Source of the DNA: DASWHD01 sp036393335
Lineage (GTDB): Bacteria; CG2-30-53-67; CG2-30-70-394
Direction: 5' to 3'
Assembly: GCA_036393335.1 (NCBI GenBank)
Contig: DASWHD010000135.1
Coordinates: forward strand, 1-64,000
DNA length: 64,000 nucleotides
Shown: in pieces, positions 9,647 to 17,501 of the stretch
Layout of the letters: each line of letters starts with the position of its first letter
How positions within the stretch are numbered: the stretch's first letter is position 1
Notes under the pieces: generated by a model
The model's input: only the letters and a program-made list of their open reading frames with translations
Database searches by the model: none
Told to the model about the DNA's origin: nothing
Program-made: the position numbers and the translations under genes

Positions 9647-9943
9647 ATGCTCGACGGTATTCAATCGGCCATCCAGGGAATTCGCGGCGCCGTGGGGCGC
9701 CAGGCGGAAGCGGCACGCCACATCGCCGAGGCCGGTGCGCTGGGGGTCAAGGGCAACACCCACGAAGACCTCATTACTCGCCCCGTTACCCAGGCAGAGG
9801 AAGATCGTGAGGCACACAACGAGGTCGACCTGGCACACGCCGCCGTGGATCAGATCACGGCAAAACATGAGGTGCGGGCCAACGCGGCCTCCTTGCGAGC
9901 GCAGCGTGACACGGAGGGTCACCTCCTCGACCTGTTCGTATAG
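9647..9943 (+). CDS. Small FlgC/FlgG-like flagellar rod-type protein
   Basis: A 98-residue protein whose two ends resemble axial flagellar proteins. The start (MLDGIQSAIQGIRGA) resembles the N-terminal heptad region, and the end (VDLAHAAVDQITAKHEVRAN followed by a terminal LLDLF) resembles the C-terminal rod motif usually read as NLAEEMVNLI..QRAYEAN..LLDL. Small stand-alone proteins of this type occur in deltaproteobacteria; their role is uncertain. The start at 9647 has an excellent AGGAGG 6 nt upstream, better than the earlier in-frame ATGs. The normal 'NNVAN..T.GFK' segment is degenerate, so this may be a specialised or decaying paralogue. It is a single gene far from the main flagellar operon. 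Its TAG stop is the first triplet of the palindromic element that follows. Confidence 0.6.
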   Translation: MLDGIQSAIQGIRGAVGRQAEAARHIAEAGALGVKGNTHEDLITRPVTQAEEDREAHNEVDLAHAAVDQITAKHEVRANAASLRAQRDTEGHLLDLFV

Positions 9944-10165
9944 CTCGCATTTCTCACCACGAATCTGCTGCGCCCGCGCAACCGCCCTGCCTGCCGGCAG
10001 GCAGGCCGCATCTCCCGGCCGGGTCCTCGTCCGGGGTAGGAGCCGAATCCCTTCGGCGGTCTGCCACATGGGGTCGCCGATAGCATCGGCTCCTACCGCG
10101 GGCCGGCCAGGATCTACGCGCGTTTGCACGGGCTCGCGACGATCCGTGGTGAGAAATGCGAGCTA
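9941..10165. repeat. Palindromic MITE-like element, copy 1, with nested REP-like core
   Basis: A 225-base element bounded by perfect 21-base terminal inverted repeats (9941-9961 and 10145-10165), reading TAGCTCGCATTTCTCACCAC... at the left and its complement at the right. Inside is a second inverted pair: GTAGGAGCCGA near 10035 and TCGGCTCCTAC near 10089-10099, the form of a REP/REPIN core. Near 9987-10006 is a further 20-base palindrome (CCTGCC...GGCAGG) that copy 2 lacks. The second copy at 56676-56880 lies in the opposite orientation. There is no coding capacity, so mobilisation would need a transposase elsewhere. Confidence 0.85.
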
Positions 10166-10251
10166 GCCTCCGGCTCGGGAGCGCCCCGGCGATCTGATCG
10201 GGCTCTCTGGTTCCTCACCGCCTCGTGCGCCCCTGCCGATGACGGAGAGTC

Positions 10252-11058
10252 ATGGCGGGCATGGGACCCCATTCCGGAGAGCTTCGTCGCGCGGGCTTCG
10301 CCCTCATCGAGCTAATCATCGCCGTGGCGATGATGGCGATCCTGGCAGCGGCGATGGTGCCGAACATCGTCGCCCAGCTCGACCGGCACCGGGAAGAGGC
10401 GACCCGCGCGGAGATGGCCGCCCTCTACCGCGCCATCGTCGGCGAACCCGAGAACGGCGTCGCCGGCTACCTGGCGGACATGGGTCGCCTGCCCGCCGGC
10501 AACAGCCTCGCGGAGCTGATCAGCCAGGGGAGCCAGCCGGCCCACGCCCTGCAAACCGGCGCCGTGGCCGTTGGCTGGAGTGGGCCGTACGTCGCGGGTG
10601 GCTTCCAGGGGGGCGATTGGCTGCGTGACGGCTGGAACCACGACTACCAGTTCAGCTCTACCACCGGTCAGATCACCAGCGCAGGACGGGATGGGAGCTT
10701 CTCCTCGGCGGACGATCTGGTGATGCCCGCCGCGGCGATTCGAGTGACGGGGACCCTGTCGGTGATGGTGCAAGCGGACAGCGCCCTGGTGCCGGGCAAC
10801 ACAGTGGTCCTCGATGGGGGCACGGCACGCGTCTACGCCTACTACTCATCCGACGGCAGTGAGAGCTCCGTGGAGCTGGAGTGGTCGGGGCAGGCGTTCC
10901 AGATCCCGGTAGGTCAGCCCCTCCCCCTCGGGCTCCACGCGGTGCGTGTGGTGGGTCAAGACGGGGGTAGCAAGGGGGACTACAGCGGTCGCCAGGTAGT
11001 CATCACGGCGCCGCTCTACGGCGCGAGCAGCCACGTCGCCGCCTACCTGTCGCCCTGA
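10252..11058 (+). CDS. Type IV prepilin-like protein with large C-terminal domain
   Basis: A 268-residue protein with a class III prepilin signal: a 15-residue leader ending in Gly, then FALIELIIAVAMMAIL, with Glu at +5 of the mature protein. A prepilin peptidase should cut after Gly15 and methylate Phe. After the hydrophobic helix (about 16-38) comes a GspG-like region with YQFSSTTGQITSAGRDG, then a beta-rich C-terminal part of about 120 residues. The next gene is a paralogue sharing the central 200 residues. The start has GGAG about 6 nt upstream. It lies at the head of a pilus assembly locus, so a surface or periplasmic pilin-like role is likely. It is larger than common major pilins (about 150-180), so a minor or tip pilin is possible. 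Confidence 0.8.
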   Translation: MAGMGPHSGELRRAGFALIELIIAVAMMAILAAAMVPNIVAQLDRHREEATRAEMAALYRAIVGEPENGVAGYLADMGRLPAGNSLAELISQGSQPAHALQTGAVAVGWSGPYVAGGFQGGDWLRDGWNHDYQFSSTTGQITSAGRDGSFSSADDLVMPAAAIRVTGTLSVMVQADSALVPGNTVVLDGGTARVYAYYSSDGSESSVELEWSGQAFQIPVGQPLPLGLHAVRVVGQDGGSKGDYSGRQVVITAPLYGASSHVAAYLSP

Positions 11059-11152
11059 GCCACCGCCGCGCGCCCAGCCGCAGTGACAAATACGGCGGGG
11101 AGGAACGCCGCAAAGTTCATTCGCCCCGCCGCTCTGCCGATGGTGGTGCGGT

Positions 11153-12439
11153 ATGAAGGGTCGACCTGGCACGGGACGCTGCGCACGCGAGCACGGCTTC
11201 GCGTTCATCGAGCTGATCGTCGTGATCGCCGTCCTGGTGATCCTCGCCAGTGCCCTGGTCCCCGAGCTTGCCGTGCGGGTCGACGGCGCCCGGGAGAGTG
11301 TGACCCGCAAGGAGATGCAGCGGCTGGTGCGGGCCATGAACGGCGACCCGGAGATGGGTCGCCAGGGGTATGTGGCGGACATGGGCCGCCACCCGGCGGG
11401 CAACGGCCTCGCCGAGCTGGTCGCCCAGGGGAGCCAGCCGTCCCATGTCCTCGGTCTCGGCGGGGTGGGCATGGGCTGGGCCGGGCCGTACGTCACCGGA
11501 CAGCTTCAGGGCGCCGACTGGCTGCGGGATGGCTGGGACCGGCCCTACCAGTTCGGCTCCGCCACCGGCCAGATCACCAGCGCAGGACGGGACGGCGCCT
11601 TCGGCACCGGTGACGACCTCGCTTTGCCGGACGCCCCCATCCAGTACCTGTGCCAATTGTCGGCCACCGTCCGTGCGGACGACGCCCTCGCCCCGGGCAC
11701 GACCATCCCTCTCGATGCCACGACGGTGCGGGTTTTCGTCTACTACCCGGTCGAAGGCGTGGAAACGTCTTTGGAAATGGCGTGGTCCGGAGCGGCGTTC
11801 GCGGCCCCTGGTGGGCAACTTATCCCGCTGGGCCTGCGGGCCGTCCGCGCCGTCGGTCAAGACGGGGGCGTCCTCGGCGACTACTCCGGCCGGGAGGTGG
11901 TGGTGGCCGCCGCACTGCGCGCCGCCCACATTCACGTGGCGTTCTACCTTCCCGGTGATCAACCGGCCGCCGGCGGTGGTGACAGCGACAACGACGGCGT
12001 CGCCGAAGGCGAAGACGTGGCGCCAGCGAACCCGAACCTGTGCCGGGACGCGGATGGGGATGGCTGTGACGATTGCACCCACACCGGTGCCAACGGCAGT
12101 GGCGGCGATCCAGCGAATGACGGGCCCGATGCCGATGGCGATGGGATCTGTGACGCGAGCGACGACAGCGACGGCGACGGGGTCAGTGACGCCCACGACA
12201 TCTGCCCGGGCACCCCGCCTGCCACGGTGGTAGACCCGGCCACGGGGTGCTCGGTTGCCCAGCTCGTCCCCTGCGCCGGGCCGTTCGGATCATCCGCGCC
12301 GTGGACGAGCCACGGCCAGTACGTCTCGTCCGTGACCCAGACGGCGCAGGCCTTCGTGAATCAGGGGCTGCTCACGCATGCGGAAGGGAACGCACTCGTG
12401 TTGGAGGCCACACACTCCGACTGTGGCAGCAGCCACTGA
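11153..12439 (+). CDS. Prepilin-like protein with thrombospondin type 3 calcium repeats
   Basis: A 428-residue paralogue of the preceding prepilin. It has the leader/helix FAFIELIVVIAVLVILASAL after Gly15 (Glu at +5) and the shared central region (GYVADMGR, DWLRDGW, YQFGSATGQITSAGRDG). Unlike its neighbour it continues into acidic DxDxDG-type thrombospondin-3 repeats at about 274-356 (DSDNDGV, DADGDGCDDC, DADGDGICD, DSDGDGV), which in other proteins bind calcium. A C-terminal module about 357-428 (WTSHGQYVSSV, then DCGSS) resembles a tail often seen after such repeats in secreted proteins. Product is expected at the inner membrane and then on a pilus. Adhesion or calcium-dependent surface function is inference. 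The ribosome binding site is weak. Confidence 0.8.
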   Translation: MKGRPGTGRCAREHGFAFIELIVVIAVLVILASALVPELAVRVDGARESVTRKEMQRLVRAMNGDPEMGRQGYVADMGRHPAGNGLAELVAQGSQPSHVLGLGGVGMGWAGPYVTGQLQGADWLRDGWDRPYQFGSATGQITSAGRDGAFGTGDDLALPDAPIQYLCQLSATVRADDALAPGTTIPLDATTVRVFVYYPVEGVETSLEMAWSGAAFAAPGGQLIPLGLRAVRAVGQDGGVLGDYSGREVVVAAALRAAHIHVAFYLPGDQPAAGGGDSDNDGVAEGEDVAPANPNLCRDADGDGCDDCTHTGANGSGGDPANDGPDADGDGICDASDDSDGDGVSDAHDICPGTPPATVVDPATGCSVAQLVPCAGPFGSSAPWTSHGQYVSSVTQTAQAFVNQGLLTHAEGNALVLEATHSDCGSSH

Positions 12440-12686
12440 CCCGATATTCCGAGACTCAGCCGGGAGGACAGCAGCATTGCGCTGCCGTACGCGAGGCGCA
12501 CTGCCCATGGAGCGACCAGCCCGCCGGATGGGGACGCCGGAGAGGCGAGCCAAGCTTTGCGCGCGGCTGCCGATAAGGAACGAATACGACCACCCGCCCC
12601 GAGGGTTGTCCGGTCCGTTTGGTTAGCCCCCGGGCTCCTTTCCAACCCCCCTATTACCCACAAAGCTACCGCCCCCGGAGCGACCG

Positions 12687-13526
12687 ATGGCCAGTGCCAC
12701 CACCCTCGACCACCTCATTGCGGCAAGCTGCGACATCCCCTCCGCCCCCCCCGTGATCGGGCAACTCATGCAGCTCATGGCGGATCCCACGGTGGATGCG
12801 GAGCAGATCGGGGAGGTGCTGAGCCACGATCCGACGCTGGTTGGGGAGCTCTTGCGGGTCGCCAACTCCTCCTTCTACGGGCGGCGGGGCAAGGTGAGCA
12901 ATCTCGCGGCGGCGATCATGGTGCTGGGTTTCAATGCCCTGCGGAATCTGGTCGTGGCCCTCTCGACGCGGGAGATCTATGGCTCCTTCGACGGTCTTCC
13001 CAGGGCGCTTTGGGAGCATGCCAATGCCGTCGCGGTGGTGGCGGCGGCGGTAGCGCAACGGGTTGGTATGGTGCCGGTGGAGGACGCATTTGCCGCCGGC
13101 CTGCTGCACGACCTGGGGATGTTGCTCCTCCATCGTATGGATGAGGATCGCTACGCCGCATTGCTGGCCGGGACGCCTAACCTGGCGGCGCTGGATGAGG
13201 CGGAGCGGCAAGTCTGGGGTTTCGATCACGGCGAGGTGGGGGCCGCGTTGGCGGTCCGCTGGGGGTTGCCGGAGCGCATGGTGATGGTGGTGGGGGCGAT
13301 CCACCACCTGGAGAAAGTGGCGCAGGGTGACGCCGTGGTGCGGCGTATGGCCGCCTGCGTCTCCCTGGCCGACGGGCTGTGTGCGGAGGCGGGCAAGGCA
13401 CCCCTTCCGGCAGTGGGATGGGACGGGGGGGAGGCCCTCCACGTGCTGGGGGGGAAGGTGACGCTGGATGAGCTGCGCGGCATTGCGGCGGAGAACTTAG
13501 GTGCCGGCTTGGACGTGCCGATCTGA
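12687..13526 (+). CDS. HDOD domain signalling protein
   Basis: A 279-residue single-domain HDOD protein. HDOD proteins are relatives of HD phosphohydrolases that usually lack the full metal-binding set and act in signalling, motility or surface-attachment control. Typical features are visible: AFAAGLLHDLGMLLLHRM near residues 132-149, a preceding LLRVANSSFYGRRG motif about 55-68, and WGLPERMVMVVGAIHHLE near 192-209. No partner domain (EAL, receiver or HATPase) is attached. It sits inside the pilus locus between the paralogous prepilins and the pseudopilin gene, which suggests regulation of pilus production or function. A second HDOD gene lies at 29053-29979. The start at 12687 has GGAG about 7 nt upstream. 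Confidence 0.85.
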   Translation: MASATTLDHLIAASCDIPSAPPVIGQLMQLMADPTVDAEQIGEVLSHDPTLVGELLRVANSSFYGRRGKVSNLAAAIMVLGFNALRNLVVALSTREIYGSFDGLPRALWEHANAVAVVAAAVAQRVGMVPVEDAFAAGLLHDLGMLLLHRMDEDRYAALLAGTPNLAALDEAERQVWGFDHGEVGAALAVRWGLPERMVMVVGAIHHLEKVAQGDAVVRRMAACVSLADGLCAEAGKAPLPAVGWDGGEALHVLGGKVTLDELRGIAAENLGAGLDVPI

Positions 13527-13546
13527 GGGGAAACTTTGGTGCGTTT

Positions 13547-13900
13547 GTGTACTTTCCCTCTTACCCATCGCGACGCGCCGCCGGCGTGTCCGTGAGAGCT
13601 TGCCGCGGCGCGGTGCGTGTCGCTGCGGTGGAAGGGCTGGCATTTCTCGTGGCGACCCTGGTCGTGGTCGCCGCCCTGGCCGTGGGCCTCGCCAGCGCCC
13701 GGCAGCGGATCGATGGGGAACACCGCGCCACGGCGAACGCCTTGCGGCGGATCGCCGTCCAGCTCGAGGCAGTGCGTGGGGCCGGGACCCGGCTGCCGGA
13801 CACCGGCCCGGTCACCGAGGGTCATTACCCTGCGGCTGCCACCGCCTTCAACCCGACTCCGGTGAGCGGAGATCCGCCCGCCGTATCGGCGCCTCGATAA
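13547..13900 (+). CDS. Small membrane protein, possible atypical minor pseudopilin
   Basis: A 117-codon frame between the HDOD and pseudopilin genes. It has one hydrophobic segment, roughly residues 31-50 (LAFLVATLVVVAALAVGLA), preceded by EG and followed by a helical charged stretch (ASARQRIDGEHRATANALRR). The layout, Gly before a hydrophobic helix that continues into an amphipathic helix, resembles a type IV pilin N-terminus, but position +5 is Val rather than Glu, as in tip pseudopilins of the GspK kind. I do not recognise the family. The GTG start at 13547 is uncertain; internal GTGs near 13589 and 13616 are alternatives. Its placement in the operon is the main support. Confidence 0.5.
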   Translation: MYFPSYPSRRAAGVSVRACRGAVRVAAVEGLAFLVATLVVVAALAVGLASARQRIDGEHRATANALRRIAVQLEAVRGAGTRLPDTGPVTEGHYPAAATAFNPTPVSGDPPAVSAPR

Positions 13901-13923
13901 GTCCCGTCTCCAGGAGAACAGTG

Positions 13924-14505
13924 ATGAGGAATTGGCTTTCCCGCCCCATTCCCCCCAGCGGCCCCACCGCCACTCGTAACGGCTTCACGTTGATCGAGAT
14001 CGTCATCGTCGTCGCGGTGATCGCGATCCTCGCCGGCATTGCCACACCGTCGATCGTCAAGAACATCCAAGACTCCCGGATCGCCCGGACCAAGAGCGAC
14101 ACCAAGGAGATCGCCGCGACGATCGCGTCCTTCTACAAAGATACGGGGCGCTGGCCTGCCACCGACGGCACCAACCCCGTGACCCTGTTGCAGACCGACT
14201 CCAGTACCATGCCCACGGTGGACACCGGTGTAACGGGCTGGGGCGGCACCGCCGATACCTTCGCCGACCAGCTCATCGACAATGCCCCGGCCTATGGCAC
14301 GACTGGGGAGTTCGCGTGGCGGGGGCCCTACCAGATCGAGTTCGGCGACGACCCCTGGGGCAAGGCGTTCGTGTGCAACGTCGGTAACCTGAGCGCCGCT
14401 AGCACCACCCCGGTCTACGTCCTCTCCGCGGGCCCGGACGGGGTCCTCCAGACCTCCGCAGGCGGGTTGCTCTCGGGGGACGACATCGGCTTCCGGATCC
14501 AGTAA
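13924..14505 (+). CDS. GspG-like major pseudopilin/pilin
   Basis: A 193-residue prepilin with a 20-residue leader ending in Gly, then FTLIEIVIVVAVIAILAGIA with Glu at +5. After the helix (about 21-42) are features of the GspG group: an alpha/beta region with FYKDTGRWP, a GPYQIEFGDDPWGKAFV segment close to the GspG calcium-site region, and an ending YVLSAGPDGVLQT, where the classical version reads SxGxDG. The start at 13924 was chosen because AGGAG lies about 8 nt upstream and it gives a normal leader. It is followed after 11 nt by the assembly ATPase. Probably the major subunit polymerised by this system, though whether it forms a short pseudopilus or a surface pilus cannot be decided from sequence. 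Confidence 0.85.
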   Translation: MRNWLSRPIPPSGPTATRNGFTLIEIVIVVAVIAILAGIATPSIVKNIQDSRIARTKSDTKEIAATIASFYKDTGRWPATDGTNPVTLLQTDSSTMPTVDTGVTGWGGTADTFADQLIDNAPAYGTTGEFAWRGPYQIEFGDDPWGKAFVCNVGNLSAASTTPVYVLSAGPDGVLQTSAGGLLSGDDIGFRIQ

Positions 14506-14516
14506 AGGGGGGAGAC

Positions 14517-16223
14517 GTGGGCCGGCGCCCGGCGGGACCAACGCCTCGTCCCGACAAGCCTCTCGCGACCGGGCCGTCGCTGCCGCTCGGGGAGCGGTTG
14601 GTCGAGGCGGGTCACATCACCCGCGCGCAGCTCGCGGTCGCGCTGCGCGAGCAGCGGCGCACCGGGGATCTGCTTGGCAAGGTCCTGATCAACCTGGGCT
14701 TTGTCACCGAGGAGGGCATCGAGACCAGCCTGGCCCAGGAGGCGGGGAGCATCCGCCGCCGGTTGGAGTTTCTCGACCTCGACCCGGCGGTGGTGCGACT
14801 GGTCCCGGAAGAGATCGCGCGACGCTACACCCTCCTGCCGGTCGGGATGGAGGACGGGGTGTTGCAGGTGGCGATGGCGGACACCTTCGACGTGGTGGCC
14901 ATCGGCGCGGTGGAGCACGCCACCAGCCTGCCGGTCGACGTGGTGTCGGCGGCGCGCCGGGAGATCGAAATCGCCCTCGATCGCTACTTCCAGAGGGAGG
15001 TCTCGCTGGAGGAGGTCACCGAGGAGGTCCTGAGCTACATCGCCCGCGATCAGGAGGCCGTCGAGCAGGGCACGGTCACGCCGCTGATCCGCCTGGTCGA
15101 CCAGCTCCTGCACAGCGCCATCGACAGTCGCGCCACCGACATCCACGTCGAGCCCGAGGCGCGCGTGTTGCGGGTGCGCTATCGCAATGACGGCCTGTTG
15201 CGGCAGGTGGCGGTGCTGCCGGCGCAGATCAGCCGCGGTGTCGTCGCGCGGCTGAAGATCCTCGCCGATCTCAACATCGCCGAGTGCCGCCTGCCCCAGG
15301 ACGGGCGCATCTCGATCCCGATCGCGGGACGCAACGTGGACCTGCGGGTCTCGACGCTGCCGACCATTTATGGCGAGAACGTGGTGATCCGCATCCTCGA
15401 CCAGTCGGGGGTGGTGCTGTCGCTCGACCAGCTCGGTCTCAGCCCGGATCACATGCGGGTGTTCGAGGAATTGATTGCGCGTCCGAACGGCATCCTCCTG
15501 GTGACCGGCCCGACGGGCTCCGGCAAGACCACCACCCTGTACACGGCGCTCAACGCCCTCAACTCGATGGAGCGGTCGATCGCCACCCTGGAAGATCCAG
15601 TGGAATATCGCCTGCCCATCGTGCGCCAGACCCAGGTTAATCCAACGGTCGGCATGACCTTCGGCGCCGGCTTGCGCGCCGTCCTGCGCCAGGACCCGGA
15701 CGTCATCCTGGTCGGCGAGATGCGCGATCAGGAGACCGCCGAGCTGGCGGTCAGGGCCGCGCTCACCGGCCACGCGGTCTTTTCCTCGCTGCACACCAAC
15801 GACGCCGCGGGCGCCCTACCGCGGATCATCGACATGGGCATCGCGCCGTACCTGGTCGCCTCCTCGGTGAACGGCGTCATCGCCCAGCGCTTGGTGCGCC
15901 TGACCTGCAACCACTGCAAGGAGCCGTACGAGATGCGCCGGGAGGAGCTGGCGCCCTTCGGCCTGGAGGACGCCGCCGGGTTTACCTTCTATCGCGGTGT
16001 CGGCTGTGACGCGTGTCACGGCAGCGGCTACCGCGGCCGGGCGGCGATCTTCGAGCTGTTGGTGGTGGACGATGGCATCCGCGCCTTGGTGCACGAGCAG
16101 GCGAGCAGCGCCCAGATCCGCAAGGCGGCGGAGGAGGCCGGCATGGCGGTGATGCGCCAGGATGGGATGCAGAAGGCCCTGGTCGGAATGACCACCCTGG
16201 AAGAGGTCTTCCGCGTGACGTAA
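14517..16223 (+). CDS. Pilus/type II secretion assembly ATPase (MshE/GspE/PilB family)
   Basis: A 568-residue cytoplasmic hexameric ATPase that powers pilin polymerisation. It has an N-terminal MshEN-type domain (about 20-160, with LGERLVEAGHITRAQL and LLGKVLINLG), which in MshE-like proteins can bind cyclic di-GMP. The motor follows: Walker A GPTGSGKTT near 330-338, Asp box LEDPVEYRLP, Walker B DPDVILVGEMRD near 392-403, and His box. A zinc site is formed by CNHC near 463 and CDAC near 499. The start is a GTG with GGGGGAG just upstream. It is followed by the platform gene. The order ATPase, platform, PilM/N, O, P, secretin, TPR resembles the msh cluster, so MshE is the closest reading. No PilT-type retraction ATPase is present in the window. 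Confidence 0.92.
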   Translation: MGRRPAGPTPRPDKPLATGPSLPLGERLVEAGHITRAQLAVALREQRRTGDLLGKVLINLGFVTEEGIETSLAQEAGSIRRRLEFLDLDPAVVRLVPEEIARRYTLLPVGMEDGVLQVAMADTFDVVAIGAVEHATSLPVDVVSAARREIEIALDRYFQREVSLEEVTEEVLSYIARDQEAVEQGTVTPLIRLVDQLLHSAIDSRATDIHVEPEARVLRVRYRNDGLLRQVAVLPAQISRGVVARLKILADLNIAECRLPQDGRISIPIAGRNVDLRVSTLPTIYGENVVIRILDQSGVVLSLDQLGLSPDHMRVFEELIARPNGILLVTGPTGSGKTTTLYTALNALNSMERSIATLEDPVEYRLPIVRQTQVNPTVGMTFGAGLRAVLRQDPDVILVGEMRDQETAELAVRAALTGHAVFSSLHTNDAAGALPRIIDMGIAPYLVASSVNGVIAQRLVRLTCNHCKEPYEMRREELAPFGLEDAAGFTFYRGVGCDACHGSGYRGRAAIFELLVVDDGIRALVHEQASSAQIRKAAEEAGMAVMRQDGMQKALVGMTTLEEVFRVT

Positions 16224-16307
16224 GGCGCGAAGCTCGCAGCTCGATCGAAAACAACGGAATCATTAGTCCGACGAGCGAATTGTTAACCGCTGACCGCTAT
16301 CCCATCC

Positions 16308-17501
16308 ATGGCTTACTTTCAGTATCAGGCGACCTCTCTGGATGGCCAGACCCGGCAAGGCCTCATGGAGGCCAACGACGAGGGCGAGCTCTATCGGCGT
16401 CTGCGCGAGGCGGACCTGTTTCTCCTCCGGGCCCGGCCCGCCAGAGCCAAGCGGATCGACCGCTCCGTGCGGCTGAATCGCAAGGAGCGGCTGGAGATCA
16501 GCCACCACCTCGCGACGGTGCTCGTTGCCGGCATCGGCATCCTCACGGCCCTGGAGGACTTGGCGAACCACGTGGCGCCCCGCCATCGCCAGATGGTCGC
16601 GACCCTGGCGGATCGGGTGCGCGGGGGCGACGATCTGTCCGCCGCCATGAACCTGTTCCCCGACGCCTTCCCCGAGACCTTCGTCCGGGTGATCGAGGCG
16701 GGGGAGGCGACCGGCAGCCTGGCCGAGCGCTTCCAGGATCTGGTGGCGGACCTGGAGTGGCAAGTCGAGCTGCGCCGCCTGGTGCGTAAGGCGACCGTCT
16801 ATCCCATCACCGTGGTGGTGGCGTTGGTCGGGCTGGTGGCCCTGATTCTCACGGTGGTGGTGCCGCAGTTCGCGTCGGTGTTCGAGCAAGTGGGGGTAGA
16901 GCTGCCGCTCCCGACCCGGGTGGTGATGGTCACCAGCCGCTTTGTCGCCGGTCACGCGACAATCCTGGGCGGCGGCGTCGCGGCATTGGTCGTCGGGGTG
17001 TGGATGCTGCGGCGTTTCAGCCGCGGGCGGTACCTGCTCGACCGGCTTCTCTTGTCGTTACCCGTGCTCGGTGGGTTGCGGGCGAAACTGGCGGTGGCGA
17101 TGGCGGCCCATCTCCTCGGCCTCCTGTATCGCGCCGGTGTGGGCTTATTGAAGGCGCTCCAGATCACCTCAGGGGTGGTCGCGTCGCCGGTCTATCAGTC
17201 GGCGTTGCGGCGTGCGGGAGAGCGGGTGCGGGAGGGGGCGACCCTGTCCGAGGCCCTGGGCAGCAGCGGCTGCTTCCCGTCGCTGTTTCTGCGCATGGTG
17301 CAGGTGGGCGAGAGTACCGGCGACCTCGATACCACCCTGGCGCGCGTCAATCGCTACTTCCGTGCCGAGGTGCCACGGACGGTGGAGATGTCCCTGGCCG
17401 TGCTCCAGCCGACATTGTTGGCGATCCTCGGTGCCGTGGTCGGGGGCGTGGCCCTGTCGGTCTTTTTGCCGATGTACCGCATGATGGACGTGATCCAATG
17501 A
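16308..17501 (+). CDS. Inner-membrane platform protein (GspF/PilC/MshG family)
   Basis: A 397-residue polytopic inner-membrane protein that couples the ATPase to pilin assembly. It has the N-terminal signature (MAYFQYQATSLDGQTRQG, close to the usual YxaxxxxGxxxxG) and two homologous cytoplasmic four-helix domains (about 60-170 and 260-370) each containing the FxxxVxxGExTGxL motif: FVRVIEAGEATGSL near 125-138 and FLRMVQVGESTGDL near 328-341. Hydrophobic segments lie about 164-190, 218-235 and 368-392. Length is standard for the family. The stop overlaps the next start by 4 nt (ATGA), implying translational coupling with the PilM-PilN fusion. Confidence 0.92.
   Translation: MAYFQYQATSLDGQTRQGLMEANDEGELYRRLREADLFLLRARPARAKRIDRSVRLNRKERLEISHHLATVLVAGIGILTALEDLANHVAPRHRQMVATLADRVRGGDDLSAAMNLFPDAFPETFVRVIEAGEATGSLAERFQDLVADLEWQVELRRLVRKATVYPITVVVALVGLVALILTVVVPQFASVFEQVGVELPLPTRVVMVTSRFVAGHATILGGGVAALVVGVWMLRRFSRGRYLLDRLLLSLPVLGGLRAKLAVAMAAHLLGLLYRAGVGLLKALQITSGVVASPVYQSALRRAGERVREGATLSEALGSSGCFPSLFLRMVQVGESTGDLDTTLARVNRYFRAEVPRTVEMSLAVLQPTLLAILGAVVGGVALSVFLPMYRMMDVIQ

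Noticed and set aside
9941..10165. CRISPR array
   Set aside because: The repeats are one palindromic element with nested inverted repeats, not regularly spaced direct repeats with unique spacers; no cas genes are present.
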